NCBI RefSeq assembly: GCF_014117215.1
Contig: NZ_JACGXS010000001.1
Coordinates: forward strand, 868,001-932,000
DNA from: Stenotrophomonas tumulicola
GTDB taxonomy: Bacteria > Pseudomonadota > Gammaproteobacteria > Xanthomonadales > Xanthomonadaceae
Length of the DNA: 64,000 bases
Reading direction: 5' to 3'
Shown: positions 8,383 to 16,977 of the stretch, piece by piece
How the letters are laid out: each line of letters opens with the position of its first letter
How positions within the stretch are numbered: position 1 is the stretch's first letter
Position numbers and translations under genes: made by a program
The notes under the pieces: generated by a model
What the model saw: the letters and a program-made list of their open reading frames with translations, nothing else
Told to the model about the DNA's origin: nothing
Databases searched by the model: none

Positions 8383-9027
8383 ATGACGCCGAACAACCTC
8401 TTCGCTTCACCGGCAGAAGACGCCGCTGCCGCCCGTGCCGAGGCCCAGCGCCAACGCATCCTGGATGCGGCACAACGCTGCTTCATCACCCGTGGATTCC
8501 ATGCTGGATCGATCAGCGAGATCGCTGCCCAGGCGGATATCAGCCAAGGGCTGATGTATCGCTACTTCGAGAACAAGCGGGCACTGATCCTGGCGCTGAT
8601 CGAACGACAACTGGTGCACGACAAGGATTCCATCGGACACATGCCGGCTTCATCGGACCTGGTCGAAGGCTTGTTGGGCTGCTATCAGCAGTGGGCGCGT
8701 TGGGAGACATTGGCGGCACGCGGCAACGCGATCGCCAGCGTGGCGCTGTATGCGGAAATCACGGCCGAAGCACACCGCGATCCGGTGGTGGCCGAGGTCC
8801 TGCGCCGGCATGACCGGCAGACAAGTGCTGCCATCGCCGACTGGCTGCGCCATCACGACAGGGCACGCGGCCGCCAGGTGGATGAGGACGACCTCAACCA
8901 GCGCACGCTGCTGTTGCGCCTGCTGGTCGAGGGTCTGGCGATGCGCGCCGTACGCGATCCCGATCTGGCGGCGGACACCGTCCGGCACCTGTTGGCGGGC
9001 GCGGTTTCAAAGGTGCTGGCGGAATGA
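8383..9027 (+). CDS. TetR-family transcriptional regulator
   Basis: A 214-aa regulator with an N-terminal TetR helix-turn-helix (ILDAAQRCF...GSISEIAAQADISQGLMYRYFENKRAL, residues about 22-68) and a C-terminal ligand-binding/dimerisation domain. I start it at the ATG at 8383; an upstream TTG at 8335 abuts the operator and is less likely. It reads divergently from the TonB receptor/phosphatase pair and an operator palindrome sits between them, which suggests that it controls uptake of its own inducer. Followed by a strong terminator hairpin. Confidence 0.9.
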   Translation: MTPNNLFASPAEDAAAARAEAQRQRILDAAQRCFITRGFHAGSISEIAAQADISQGLMYRYFENKRALILALIERQLVHDKDSIGHMPASSDLVEGLLGCYQQWARWETLAARGNAIASVALYAEITAEAHRDPVVAEVLRRHDRQTSAAIADWLRHHDRARGRQVDEDDLNQRTLLLRLLVEGLAMRAVRDPDLAADTVRHLLAGAVSKVLAE

Positions 9028-9030
9028 GGC

Positions 9031-9058
9031 AGGGCTGGCCGAATGAACAGCCAGCCCT
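9031..9058. terminator. Bidirectional terminator between convergent genes
   Basis: AGGGCTGGC (9031-9039) pairs perfectly with GCCAGCCCT (9050-9058) around a 10-nt loop and is followed by TTTC. It starts four bases after the TetR stop and faces the convergent SDR gene. Confidence 0.75.
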
Positions 9059-9082
9059 TTCGCACTGCCGTTGATGCTGGCA

Positions 9083-9916
9083 TCAGGCATCAGCAAAGTC
9101 GGTGGATTGGCTCAGTGAGCGCCAACGTTCGAGTTCAACAAGTCGGGCATTGTCAGCGGCGCCGATGCTCGCCACCGCATCGCTGCCCAAGGCCAGGCGA
9201 AGCGGCGGAGAATCCATCGCTGCCACCGCGAGGATCACCTGCGCTGCCCGCGCAGGATCACCCGGCTGCCGGCCGTTGTAGTCGCGCTGTCGACGCGCCG
9301 TGGCACCGACCACCGCGTCATACTCTGCGCGGCCTTCGCGCAGCGAGGTCGACGCGCCGGCGAAGTCGGTACGGAATCCGCCGGGCTCGAGGAGGATGAC
9401 ATGGACGCCGATCAACGCCATCTCCAGCGCCAGGCATTCGGAGAAGCCCTCCACGCCCCATTTTGCGGCCGAATAGGGCGCGCGTCCCGGGGCGCCCAGT
9501 CGACCGCCCACTGACGACAACTGGAAAATCCGCCCGCTGCGCTGGGCACGCATGACCGGGATGGCCGCCTTGGAAAGGATGATCGTGCCGAACAGGTTGG
9601 TCTCGATCTGGCGGCGGAACTCCTCCAGTGGGGTATCTTCGACCGAATCGACGTCGCCATATCCTGCGTTGTTGACCAGGACATCCAGGCGGCCGAAAGC
9701 ACCCACTGCGGCCTGCACCGCATGCTCTGCGGCGGCGGGCTCGGTGACGTCCAGCATCACCGTGCGTACGGCATCGCCGTAGCGCTCGGCGAGGTCGTGC
9801 AGCTGGCCGGGGTCGCGGGCGGTCGCTACCAGGTTATGCCCGGCTTGCAGGACCGCCTCGGAAAGGGCGCGACCGAGTCCGCGCGAACTGCCGGTAATCA
9901 ACCAGGTGGATGGCAT
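9083..9916 (-). CDS. Classical short-chain dehydrogenase/reductase
   Basis: A 277-aa oxidoreductase, start at 9916 with GGGAG upstream. Motifs in order: TGSSRGLG cofactor loop, LDVTEP, NNAGYGD, the catalytic Ser in QLSSVGG, and YSAAK with Tyr and Lys. Arg just after the glycine motif and in TARD suggests NADP(H). C-terminal PGGFRTDF is the usual loop after the active site. The substrate cannot be told. The next upstream gene (thioredoxin-like) ends 56 bp away on the same strand. Confidence 0.88.
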   Translation of the reverse strand: MPSTWLITGSSRGLGRALSEAVLQAGHNLVATARDPGQLHDLAERYGDAVRTVMLDVTEPAAAEHAVQAAVGAFGRLDVLVNNAGYGDVDSVEDTPLEEFRRQIETNLFGTIILSKAAIPVMRAQRSGRIFQLSSVGGRLGAPGRAPYSAAKWGVEGFSECLALEMALIGVHVILLEPGGFRTDFAGASTSLREGRAEYDAVVGATARRQRDYNGRQPGDPARAAQVILAVAAMDSPPLRLALGSDAVASIGAADNARLVELERWRSLSQSTDFADA

Positions 9917-9972
9917 GGGCCTGCTCCCGTGGCTTCTGATGGAAATGCAGTGAGGGGCGTGTCCGGCCGGAG

Positions 9973-10530
9973 TCATCGGCGTGCGCTTGGCATCGCCAGC
10001 AATCTGCGGATCTGTGTTTCGGTGGCGGCATAGTCGCCTTCGCCAAAGTGCTGGTAGACGATGCGGCCCTGCTGATCGACCAGGTACAACGCCGGCCAGT
10101 ATCGGTTGCCGTATGCGCGCCAGGTCTGGTAGCCATTATCCAGGGCGACCGGCCAGCTGATCCCGAAGCGCTTCACCGCCGCCTGCACGTTATGCAACAG
10201 CTTCTCGTAACCGAACTCGGGCGTGTGTACGCCGATCACCACCAGGCCCTGGTCGGAATAGGCATCGTGCCATCGCTTCACGTGCGGCATGACGTTGATG
10301 CAGTTGATGCACGAGTAAGTCCAGAACTCGACCAGCACCACCTTGCCACGCAGTTGTTGCAACGATTGAGGCGGGCCGTTGAGCCAATGGTCGATGCCCT
10401 TGAATTCCGGCGCCAGCGGGGCTGGCGTGCTCGGGCTGGGTGGGGCAGGGTCGGCCGCGGCGGCCGGAATGCAGGCGCTGGCAGAGATGCACGCAGCCAG
10501 CAGGGTGATGAGGGGACGGAGCATGGGCAT
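9973..10530 (-). CDS. Exported thioredoxin-fold protein with CINC motif
   Basis: A 185-aa protein, start at 10530 after an AAGGAA site. An N-terminal signal segment (MPMLRPLITLLAACISASA) is followed by a thioredoxin/redoxin domain with the active-site motif FWTYSCINCINV (Cys74, Cys77), the YPALYLVD-like cis-Pro loop (YWPALYLVD) and a C-terminal helix. This matches the redoxin-like domain found at the end of DipZ-type proteins. It would act in the periplasm in thiol redox; LAAC near the N-terminus also allows a lipoprotein. Confidence 0.8.
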   Translation of the reverse strand: MPMLRPLITLLAACISASACIPAAAADPAPPSPSTPAPLAPEFKGIDHWLNGPPQSLQQLRGKVVLVEFWTYSCINCINVMPHVKRWHDAYSDQGLVVIGVHTPEFGYEKLLHNVQAAVKRFGISWPVALDNGYQTWRAYGNRYWPALYLVDQQGRIVYQHFGEGDYAATETQIRRLLAMPSARR

Positions 10531-10606
10531 GGGCGGATTCCTTTTGGACAACGGGGCAGGGGGCGCGTTACGCAACGAATATCCGCGCGAGCGCCGGCAG
10601 CCGCCC

Positions 10607-11686
10607 TCAAAGGGTGGAGGCGTCGATCACCGCCTGTGCGAAGGCCACCGGCGCCTCCTGCGGTGGGTTGTGGCCGACACCACCGGACAACAGGCGGTGC
10701 TCATGGCGACCGGTGAACTTGGCGGCATACGCTTCGGGCTTGGGGTGCGGGGCGCCGTTGGCATCGCCCTCCAGGGTAATGGTCGGCACGCCGATGCTCG
10801 GCGCTTGTGCCAGCCGCTGCTCCAGCGCGGCGTACTTCGGCTCGCCATCGGCCAGTCCCAGTCGCCAACGGTAGTTGTGCACGACGATGGCGACGTGGTC
10901 GGGGTTATCCAGCGCGGCTGCACTGCGATCGAAGGTCGCGCTGTCGAACTTCCATCGTGGCGAGGCCAGCTGCCAGATCTGGCGGGCGAAATCGTGGGTG
11001 TAGCGGGCGTAGCCGACGCGGCCGCGTTCGGTGGCAAAGTAATACTGGTACCACCATTGCAGTTCGGCCTGCGGCGGCAAGGGTGTCTTGCCGGCATCCT
11101 GGCTGCTGATCAGGTAACCACTGACCGAAACCAGTGACCTGACGCGTTCCGGCCATAGCGCGGCGACGATACCGGCCGAGCGGGCGCCCCAATCGAAACC
11201 GGCGAGGTTGGCGCGTTCGATGTGCAGGGCATCCATCAACGCCACCACATCGGCGGCCAGCGCGGCAGGCTCACCATTGCGCGGCGTGTCCGCCGACAGG
11301 AATCGCGTGCTGCCGTAACCGCGCAGGTGCGGGACGATCACGCGATATCCCTTGGCTGCCAGCAACGGCGCCACTTCGGCGTAGGCGTTGATGTCGTAAG
11401 GCCAGCCATGCAGCAGCACGACCACCTCGCCCGTGGCCGGGCCCAGTTCGGCATAGCCGATGTCCAGGTCGCCGGCGACCACGTGCTTGTCCGCCACCAG
11501 CGCAGGGGGCAGGAGATCGGCCGCCGCCGGCTGCGATGCAGCAGGTGCGATGGCGGCGCTGGCGATGCCAACCGCCAACAGTTGGCCGGCCAACAGCAGC
11601 GGCAGGAGGCCTGCGATCCTGCCGCGCGGGCGGCCGGAAGGCGGAATGGTCGCAGCAGGGAACGACGGGAGGGACGTTGAACGCAT
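10607..11686 (-). CDS. Exported epoxide hydrolase-like alpha/beta hydrolase
   Basis: A 359-aa protein preceded by AGGAG. It has an Arg-rich N-terminus and hydrophobic segment (LLPLLLAGQLLAVGIASAAIA), so it is likely exported. Motifs: HGWP oxyanion loop (residues 93-96), nucleophile elbow GFDWGAR with Asp165 in place of Ser, and His339 in VGHNPP. Asp nucleophiles define the epoxide hydrolase/haloalkane dehalogenase branch; HGWP is the epoxide hydrolase form. The substrate is unknown. Two paralogous TetR/SDR units nearby do not overlap it. Confidence 0.85.
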   Translation of the reverse strand: MRSTSLPSFPAATIPPSGRPRGRIAGLLPLLLAGQLLAVGIASAAIAPAASQPAAADLLPPALVADKHVVAGDLDIGYAELGPATGEVVVLLHGWPYDINAYAEVAPLLAAKGYRVIVPHLRGYGSTRFLSADTPRNGEPAALAADVVALMDALHIERANLAGFDWGARSAGIVAALWPERVRSLVSVSGYLISSQDAGKTPLPPQAELQWWYQYYFATERGRVGYARYTHDFARQIWQLASPRWKFDSATFDRSAAALDNPDHVAIVVHNYRWRLGLADGEPKYAALEQRLAQAPSIGVPTITLEGDANGAPHPKPEAYAAKFTGRHEHRLLSGGVGHNPPQEAPVAFAQAVIDASTL

Positions 11687-11708
11687 GATGTTCTCCTCGA
11701 AATCACCG

Positions 11709-11731
11709 GTAGTGACGGGCCATGCCCGTCA
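11709..11731. repeat. SMAG repeat
   Basis: GTAG (11709-11712) heads a perfect stem TGACGGGC / GCCCGTCA around CAT. It lies between two minus-strand genes and has the same core as the hairpin at 3202. Confidence 0.75.
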
Positions 11732-11750
11732 GGCACGCGGGCGGGTGGAT

Positions 11751-12491
11751 TCAGATCACCCAGCCGCCATCGATCGTCAGGCTGGAGCCGGTCATGTAGC
11801 TGGCCTCGCGACTGGCAAGCCAGGCAGCGAGTCCGGCGACTTCGTCGGGCTGGCCGACGCGGCCCATCGGGTTGCGCTGCACCAGGTAGTCGATGAAATC
11901 GGTGGTGATGTCGGTTTCGATCGGTCCCGGCTGGATGTTGTTGATGGTGATACGGCGCGGGGCAAGGTCCAGTGCAAGCTCGCGCACCAGGGTGGCCACG
12001 GCCGCCTTGGTCATTGCATAGACGCTGCTGCCCACCACGCCAGCACGCACTGCGGTGTTGCTGCCGATGGTGATCAACCGGCCACCCTCGTTCATGGCGG
12101 CTGCGGCCGACTGCAGGGCGAGGAATACCCCGCGCACGTTCACCGCGAGCATCCGGTCCAGCACCTCGGTACGGAAGTCGGCCAGCGGGCTGCTGTCGTA
12201 GATGCCGGCATTGACCACGGCAACCTGCAGCGGGCCGAAATGCGCCACGGCCTGCTCCACGGCAGCCGCGATTGCTTCGGCGTCTGCGCTGTCAGCCTGG
12301 ATGGCGATCGCCTGGCCGCCACCGGCCTGGATCGCCGCTACCACCTCGGCGGCGTTGTCGGGCCTGGATACATAGGTCAGCGCGACCGGATGCCCTTCGC
12401 GGGCCAGGCGCCGTGCGATGGCGGCGCCGATACCGCGGGAGCCACCGAAGACCAGGGCGGCGTTGGAGATGGGCTGTGCAATGGCAGTCAT
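11751..12491 (-). CDS. Short-chain dehydrogenase/reductase (FabG-like)
   Basis: A 246-aa enzyme starting at 12491 (MTAIAQP, AGGACA upstream); longer in-frame sequence has no coding character. Motifs: FGGSRGIGAAIAR (an F-G-G form of the glycine loop), NAGIYD, Ser in TIGSNTAV, YAMTK, PGPIETD and the C-terminal TGSSLTIDGG typical of FabG-like SDRs. NADP(H) use is suggested by TYVSR. The single enzyme is flanked by SMAG-type hairpins on both sides, so it is its own unit. Confidence 0.87.
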   Translation of the reverse strand: MTAIAQPISNAALVFGGSRGIGAAIARRLAREGHPVALTYVSRPDNAAEVVAAIQAGGGQAIAIQADSADAEAIAAAVEQAVAHFGPLQVAVVNAGIYDSSPLADFRTEVLDRMLAVNVRGVFLALQSAAAAMNEGGRLITIGSNTAVRAGVVGSSVYAMTKAAVATLVRELALDLAPRRITINNIQPGPIETDITTDFIDYLVQRNPMGRVGQPDEVAGLAAWLASREASYMTGSSLTIDGGWVI

Positions 12492-12668
12492 GCGGGTGTC
12501 CTGTAGGTCTGCGTGCCTGCGGAGGAGCCGCAGGCGTCGGAGGCCATTGGATGCCCGTGCGGTATCCGGAACGTGTCGTCGGACCGGGGACTTTGTCGTT
12601 TTTCCGCATGATGGCGGCCGCAGATACACAGGAATACAAAAGTCTGCGGGCCCGGGGTACGTCACCCC

Positions 12669-12691
12669 GTAGGGCCGCGCCATGCGCGGCG
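12669..12691. repeat. SMAG-like hairpin
   Basis: GTAG (12669-12672) followed by GCCGCGC / GCGCGGC around CAT. The rest of the 250-bp gap from 12492 to 12741 shows nothing I can name. Confidence 0.55.
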
Positions 12692-12741
12692 GAGCGCGGC
12701 GGATTGCTACCCTGGCCGAATCGCTTCCATCTGCCCTGCCG

Positions 12742-13443
12742 TCACCCGGCGCAGAGTTCGTGCCGTAGCGCGGCGACATGGGCGCGACCCACGGGCAGCT
12801 CGCTTCCGCCTGCCAGGACCAGCCAATAACGGCTGCCCGAACCGGCATGCAGTGCGCGTATGTGGCGCAGGTTGACCAGATAGGACCGGTGGCAGCGCAC
12901 GAAGTCCGGAGGCAGCACGGCCGTCAGGCCGGCCAGGGATTTATCGTGCAGTTCGCTGCGGCCATCGAGCAGCCGCAGTTCGCTGTAGTCGCCGTCCGCG
13001 CGGATCCACAGCACATCCGCCAGCTCGACCAGCGCGGTTCCCTGTGCGCGCCAGACGCCCAGGTAACGGGCGAGTCCAGGACGATAGCGACCAGCATCAA
13101 GCAGGCGCTCGAGCGCCTGGCCGAGCCGTTCGCGCGTGAAAGGCTTGGGGACGAAATCCAGGACGCCGTGTTCGAAGGCCTGCAGTGCACGCTCGCGATG
13201 GGCCGAGACCACTACGCAGTGGTAGCGGCCGGCCACCGCGCGTCGCAGCAGGTCGAAGCCGTCCTCGCCCCCGAGGTTCAGGTCCAGCACCAGGCCGTCA
13301 TGGGCGCTGCGCTGCAACCGGTCATCGGCTGACTCCAGGTCGGCCACGGCATCAAAGCGCGCACGGGTACCTGCCAGTTCGCTGCATAGCCGCAGCAGGC
13401 GCTGCCGGATCAGTGGCTCGTCCTCGACGATCAGGATGCGCAT
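12742..13443 (-). CDS. LytTR-family response regulator
   Basis: A 233-aa regulator starting MRILIVEDEP at 13443. Receiver domain residues 1-115, with acidic pocket E7/D8, phospho-acceptor Asp54 in LVLDLNLGG, and K in PKPFT. LytTR DNA-binding domain from about residue 135 (ILWIRADGDYSEL..., FVRCHRSYLVNL). Its start overlaps the end of the sensor gene by 13 bp, so sensor then regulator are made together. LytTR regulators usually bind imperfect direct repeats about 21 bp apart; I did not find a confident pair. Confidence 0.92.
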   Translation of the reverse strand: MRILIVEDEPLIRQRLLRLCSELAGTRARFDAVADLESADDRLQRSAHDGLVLDLNLGGEDGFDLLRRAVAGRYHCVVVSAHRERALQAFEHGVLDFVPKPFTRERLGQALERLLDAGRYRPGLARYLGVWRAQGTALVELADVLWIRADGDYSELRLLDGRSELHDKSLAGLTAVLPPDFVRCHRSYLVNLRHIRALHAGSGSRYWLVLAGGSELPVGRAHVAALRHELCAG

Positions 13444-15134
13444 GCTACTTCGATCCGGCCGAACCAGTCGGCGCCATCGATGCCCTGGACGAAGCTCCAG
13501 CGACCAGGAAAAGCGGCAGCCAAGCTGGCTTCGATGTAGCGCGTGCCGGTACCTTGGCCGCGATGCGGCGCGGTCCCGCACGCACCACGCAGTTCCAGGA
13601 TCCGTCGCCCGTTGCCACGATGCACATGCAGGCGGAACGGATGTTGCGCGCAGGCGAGGGCGCCAGCGTGCGTCAGTGCATTCTCGACCTGCGCGTGGAG
13701 AACGCCGGGCGGCAGCAACTGGCCGGTATCGTCGGCGTCGACCTCGAAGCCTATCTGCCGGTCCAGCGCCAGGCCGACGATGTCCAGGTGATTGCGGCAC
13801 AGCGCCAGCTCGTCCTCCAGTGCAACGCACTGGTGGCGGCTGCTTTCACGCAGGCGATCAAACTGCTCGGCCAGCGACTCGACCAGACGGCTGGCGCGTG
13901 GCGGCGCCTGCTCGATCAGTTCCTGCAGGCAGGTCAGGGTGTTCATCAGCCAGTGTGGCTGGATGCCCCGCTGCAGCAGTTGCAGCGACAGGCGGGCGCG
14001 CTCTTCGCGCAGCAACGCGTTGTGCCTTTCCAGTGCGCGCAGCGTCGCTGCGTGACGCAACAGCAGGAAGCCCATCAACACCGCCAGCAGCAGGAAGTAG
14101 GGGCCATCGAGGAAGGCACTGCCGGCGACAGGCATCACCAGCGCGCCGACCAGCAGCATGGTCAGGATCGGCCAGCGTTCCCCGCGCTCGCCGCGAGCGC
14201 GCTGCAGCAACCATGCCGAGGCAAGCAGGCTCAGCAGGAGTACGGCCGCTCCACGGCCATCGAAGCTGGGCAGGAACACGACGATCAGTGCCAGCAAGGC
14301 CAGATAGACCACGCGCGCAGCCAACGGCACGGCGATGCCGAAGCGGCGTGCGAGGTATGCCGGCAGCAGGACCGCGGCCGCTACATGCAGGGCAAGCAGC
14401 GCGAACAGGCGCGGGCCATGCCATGGATACGCGTAGCCCAGCAGCGGACGCCAGGCCTCCACGACCGGCAACGCCAGGCCGACGGCGCCGAGCGCGAGCA
14501 GCAGCGGCGCGCCAGGCGTGCGCGATGGTCCGCGTTGCAGGGCCAGGAAATACAGCCAGGCCGCCGCGAGCGCGCCTGCGGCAAAGGCGGCGACCAGCCA
14601 TTGCCGGAGGTGGTGGCCCGCGCCCGCCTGGACAGGTGCGATCTCGATGGCAGCGTCAGTGGCGTACATCCCAGGCCCCTGGTGATGGCTGGATGCGAGC
14701 ACTGCCAGCTCGTCCATTCCGGTGCCGGCCGACGGCGGCAGCACGCGGACAATGTCGATGAGGCCGGGCTGCTCTTCCTCCGCGTTGCGTCCCACGACAC
14801 CATTTCCGGCCAGTGGCCGTCCGTTCCAGTACAGCTGGCTGGCAGCACGCAGCGAAAGGCGCAATAGGCGGTCCGTCTTGTCAGCGGGCGTGGACAGCCG
14901 CCAGCGCAGCCAGTAAGGACCGTGCCATCCCGCCAGCACGCGCTGATCGAGCGGGCGCCAGTCCAGGCCATCCAATGGCGGGTCGGGCATGTGCCCGGAC
15001 ACTGGCATCGGTGCCGGTGCCATTTCGGCAGCCAGCACCTGCACCGTCGCCGGGGCGCGGGTCGACGCTGCCACCCAGGCCGCGAGGGCGAGCAGGAGCA
15101 CGGCGACAGCGGTCAGGGTCCTCATGATCGGCAT
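13431..15134 (-). CDS. LytS-type membrane sensor histidine kinase
   Basis: About 567 aa if started at 15134 (ATG at 15125 is an alternative). An N-terminal signal/TM segment, an extracytoplasmic 7TMR-DISM-like region (GYWLRWRL, WNGRPLAGN), then about seven transmembrane helices (residues about 180-360), then a His_kinase domain with the phospho-acceptor motif QPHWLMNTL (His394). The C-terminal ATPase part (NALTHAG) is short and lacks a clear G1/G2 box, which is common in this family. It pairs with the overlapping LytTR regulator. The divergent peptidase gene at 15322 is a candidate target. Confidence 0.87.
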   Translation of the reverse strand: MPIMRTLTAVAVLLLALAAWVAASTRAPATVQVLAAEMAPAPMPVSGHMPDPPLDGLDWRPLDQRVLAGWHGPYWLRWRLSTPADKTDRLLRLSLRAASQLYWNGRPLAGNGVVGRNAEEEQPGLIDIVRVLPPSAGTGMDELAVLASSHHQGPGMYATDAAIEIAPVQAGAGHHLRQWLVAAFAAGALAAAWLYFLALQRGPSRTPGAPLLLALGAVGLALPVVEAWRPLLGYAYPWHGPRLFALLALHVAAAVLLPAYLARRFGIAVPLAARVVYLALLALIVVFLPSFDGRGAAVLLLSLLASAWLLQRARGERGERWPILTMLLVGALVMPVAGSAFLDGPYFLLLAVLMGFLLLRHAATLRALERHNALLREERARLSLQLLQRGIQPHWLMNTLTCLQELIEQAPPRASRLVESLAEQFDRLRESSRHQCVALEDELALCRNHLDIVGLALDRQIGFEVDADDTGQLLPPGVLHAQVENALTHAGALACAQHPFRLHVHRGNGRRILELRGACGTAPHRGQGTGTRYIEASLAAAFPGRWSFVQGIDGADWFGRIEVACAS

Positions 15135-15321
15135 GCGCTTATCGTAGCTGGCCTGGGAGACGCTCGTCCCCCGGATGGAGCTGTTGGGCAGGCTGCCGCA
15201 CCCGCTGCAGCGCACTGCAGCGGATGCTCAGGTTCTTCGCCCGGACCGCTCCGGCACTGTTGGCCATCCCATGATGGGCCGGCGGTACTGGAACGCCCTG
15301 GCCCTGCCATCAGAGCCCGTC

Positions 15322-16962
15322 ATGCCCAGCGTCCTGTGTCTGCTGTTCCGCTTCCGCCCTCCGTTCGCGGCCTGCCTGGTGCTCATCGGCATGGCGCCGA
15401 CGTTCGCCATTGCAGCAGGGACGCCCTTGGAATTCATGCCGTACGCGTTCGAGACAGAACAGCACGGCACGATCCCGGCCGAAGTCGCCTACCTGGACGT
15501 GCCGCGCCGGCATGCCGAGCCGGATGGTCCACGCCTGCGCCTGCGCGTGGTGCGCCTGCCGGCAACGGGCGGCCATGGCAGGGCCGCGCCGGTGGTCTAC
15601 CTGGCCGGCGGGCCCGGCGGTTCGGGCGTTGGAACGGCACGTGGACCGCGTTGGCCGGTGTTCGACCAGGTGCGGCGCGAGACCGATGTGCTGCTGCTCG
15701 ATCAACGTGGCACCGGGTTGTCGGAGCCGCCGCCACCCTGTCCTTACACGCATCGCTTCGACGATGGCCAGCCGCTGCAGCGTGATACGGCGCTCGCCGC
15801 GCTGCGCAGCATGGCGGGCCGCTGCATCGCCTATTGGCGGGAGGCGGGAATCGACATGGCGGCGTATACCGCTGCGGAGAGTGCTGCTGACCTGGAGCAG
15901 TTGCGCCTCGCCTTGGGCGTGCCGCGGATCAGCCTGTGGGGCATGAGCTACGGCACCCATCTGGCCCTGGCCAGCCTTCGTCTGCATGGCGCCGGTATCG
16001 ACCGCGTGGTGCTGATCGGTGCCGAGGGGCCGGACGACACGCTGAAGCTGCCGCTGGCCGCTGATGCGCTGCTTGTGGATCTCGGTGTGGTCGCCACGAA
16101 AGATGGATTCGAGGACCTGCCCGGCGCTGCCCGACGCGTACTGGCGACGCTGCGACAACGCCCCGCCCAGGGCCGCAGCCTGATGCACCGGGGCAGGCAG
16201 GTGAACATCGGTGCATACGACGCGCAGCTGGCAATCGCTGTTTCGCTCGGCAGGCGCTCTACCCAGCAGATGCTGCCATTGGCGCTGCGCGATGCCGAGC
16301 GTGGTGACTACGGCCTGTTGTCCAGCATCGTGCTGGAGGTGCGCGGGCAGCTTGGCGAGTTGCGGGCGATGCCGCTGGCGATGGAGGTTGCGTCCGGACA
16401 GAGCCCGCATCGCCGCGATCTGGTGGAAGCGCAGGCCCGGCAGAGCCTGTTCGGCGACGCGCTGAACTTTCCCTTCCCGATGCTGGGCCATGATCTCGGG
16501 CTCGTCGACCTCGGCGAGGCATTCCGTGCACCACTGCACAGTGACGTTCCAGCGCTGTTCGTCAGCGGCACGCTCGACGGCCGGACACCACCGGCGAACG
16601 CGGAAGCGTTGATGCCCGGCTTCAGCAATGCGGTGTACCTGCTGGTGCACGGTGCCAGCCATGATGACGAACTGTGGCTGGGGGATCCGGCGCTGGCCAC
16701 GCGTATCGCCGGCTTCCTTGCCGGTCGGCCGGTGAGCGATGCCGGGTTGCAGGTACCGCCGCCGATGTTTGCCAGGAGCAGGATCGATCTGCTGGCCACC
16801 ATGCTGGGTGTCGGCACGGGCGCGGTGCTGGCGGCTCTGGTGATACTGGTGTTACTGCCATTGTTCGTACTGGTGCTGTCATGGAAATGGTTTTCCCGCT
16901 CGCGGATACGCCGGCGCGCAACGAAACACCAGGCAGGTGCAGGGCCGGCCATCACCGGGTAG
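15322..16962 (+). CDS. Secreted/membrane TAP-like alpha/beta-hydrolase (proline iminopeptidase-related)
   Basis: About 546 aa from the ATG at 15322 (an upstream in-frame ATG at 15271 is possible). A signal segment (residues about 12-34) precedes an alpha/beta-hydrolase fold: oxyanion loop GGPGGSG, DQRGTG, nucleophile GMSYGTH, acid in SGTLDGRTP, and His in HGASHDD. These motifs and the length fit the TAP/tripeptidyl-peptidase branch of proline iminopeptidases. Unusually, the C-terminus has a strong transmembrane helix (LLATMLGVG...VILVLLPLFVLVLSW) followed by a basic tail, so it is anchored with the enzyme outside. Divergent from the LytS sensor. Confidence 0.82.
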   Translation: MPSVLCLLFRFRPPFAACLVLIGMAPTFAIAAGTPLEFMPYAFETEQHGTIPAEVAYLDVPRRHAEPDGPRLRLRVVRLPATGGHGRAAPVVYLAGGPGGSGVGTARGPRWPVFDQVRRETDVLLLDQRGTGLSEPPPPCPYTHRFDDGQPLQRDTALAALRSMAGRCIAYWREAGIDMAAYTAAESAADLEQLRLALGVPRISLWGMSYGTHLALASLRLHGAGIDRVVLIGAEGPDDTLKLPLAADALLVDLGVVATKDGFEDLPGAARRVLATLRQRPAQGRSLMHRGRQVNIGAYDAQLAIAVSLGRRSTQQMLPLALRDAERGDYGLLSSIVLEVRGQLGELRAMPLAMEVASGQSPHRRDLVEAQARQSLFGDALNFPFPMLGHDLGLVDLGEAFRAPLHSDVPALFVSGTLDGRTPPANAEALMPGFSNAVYLLVHGASHDDELWLGDPALATRIAGFLAGRPVSDAGLQVPPPMFARSRIDLLATMLGVGTGAVLAALVILVLLPLFVLVLSWKWFSRSRIRRRATKHQAGAGPAITG

Positions 16963-16977
16963 GGCGGAGGGGATGCT

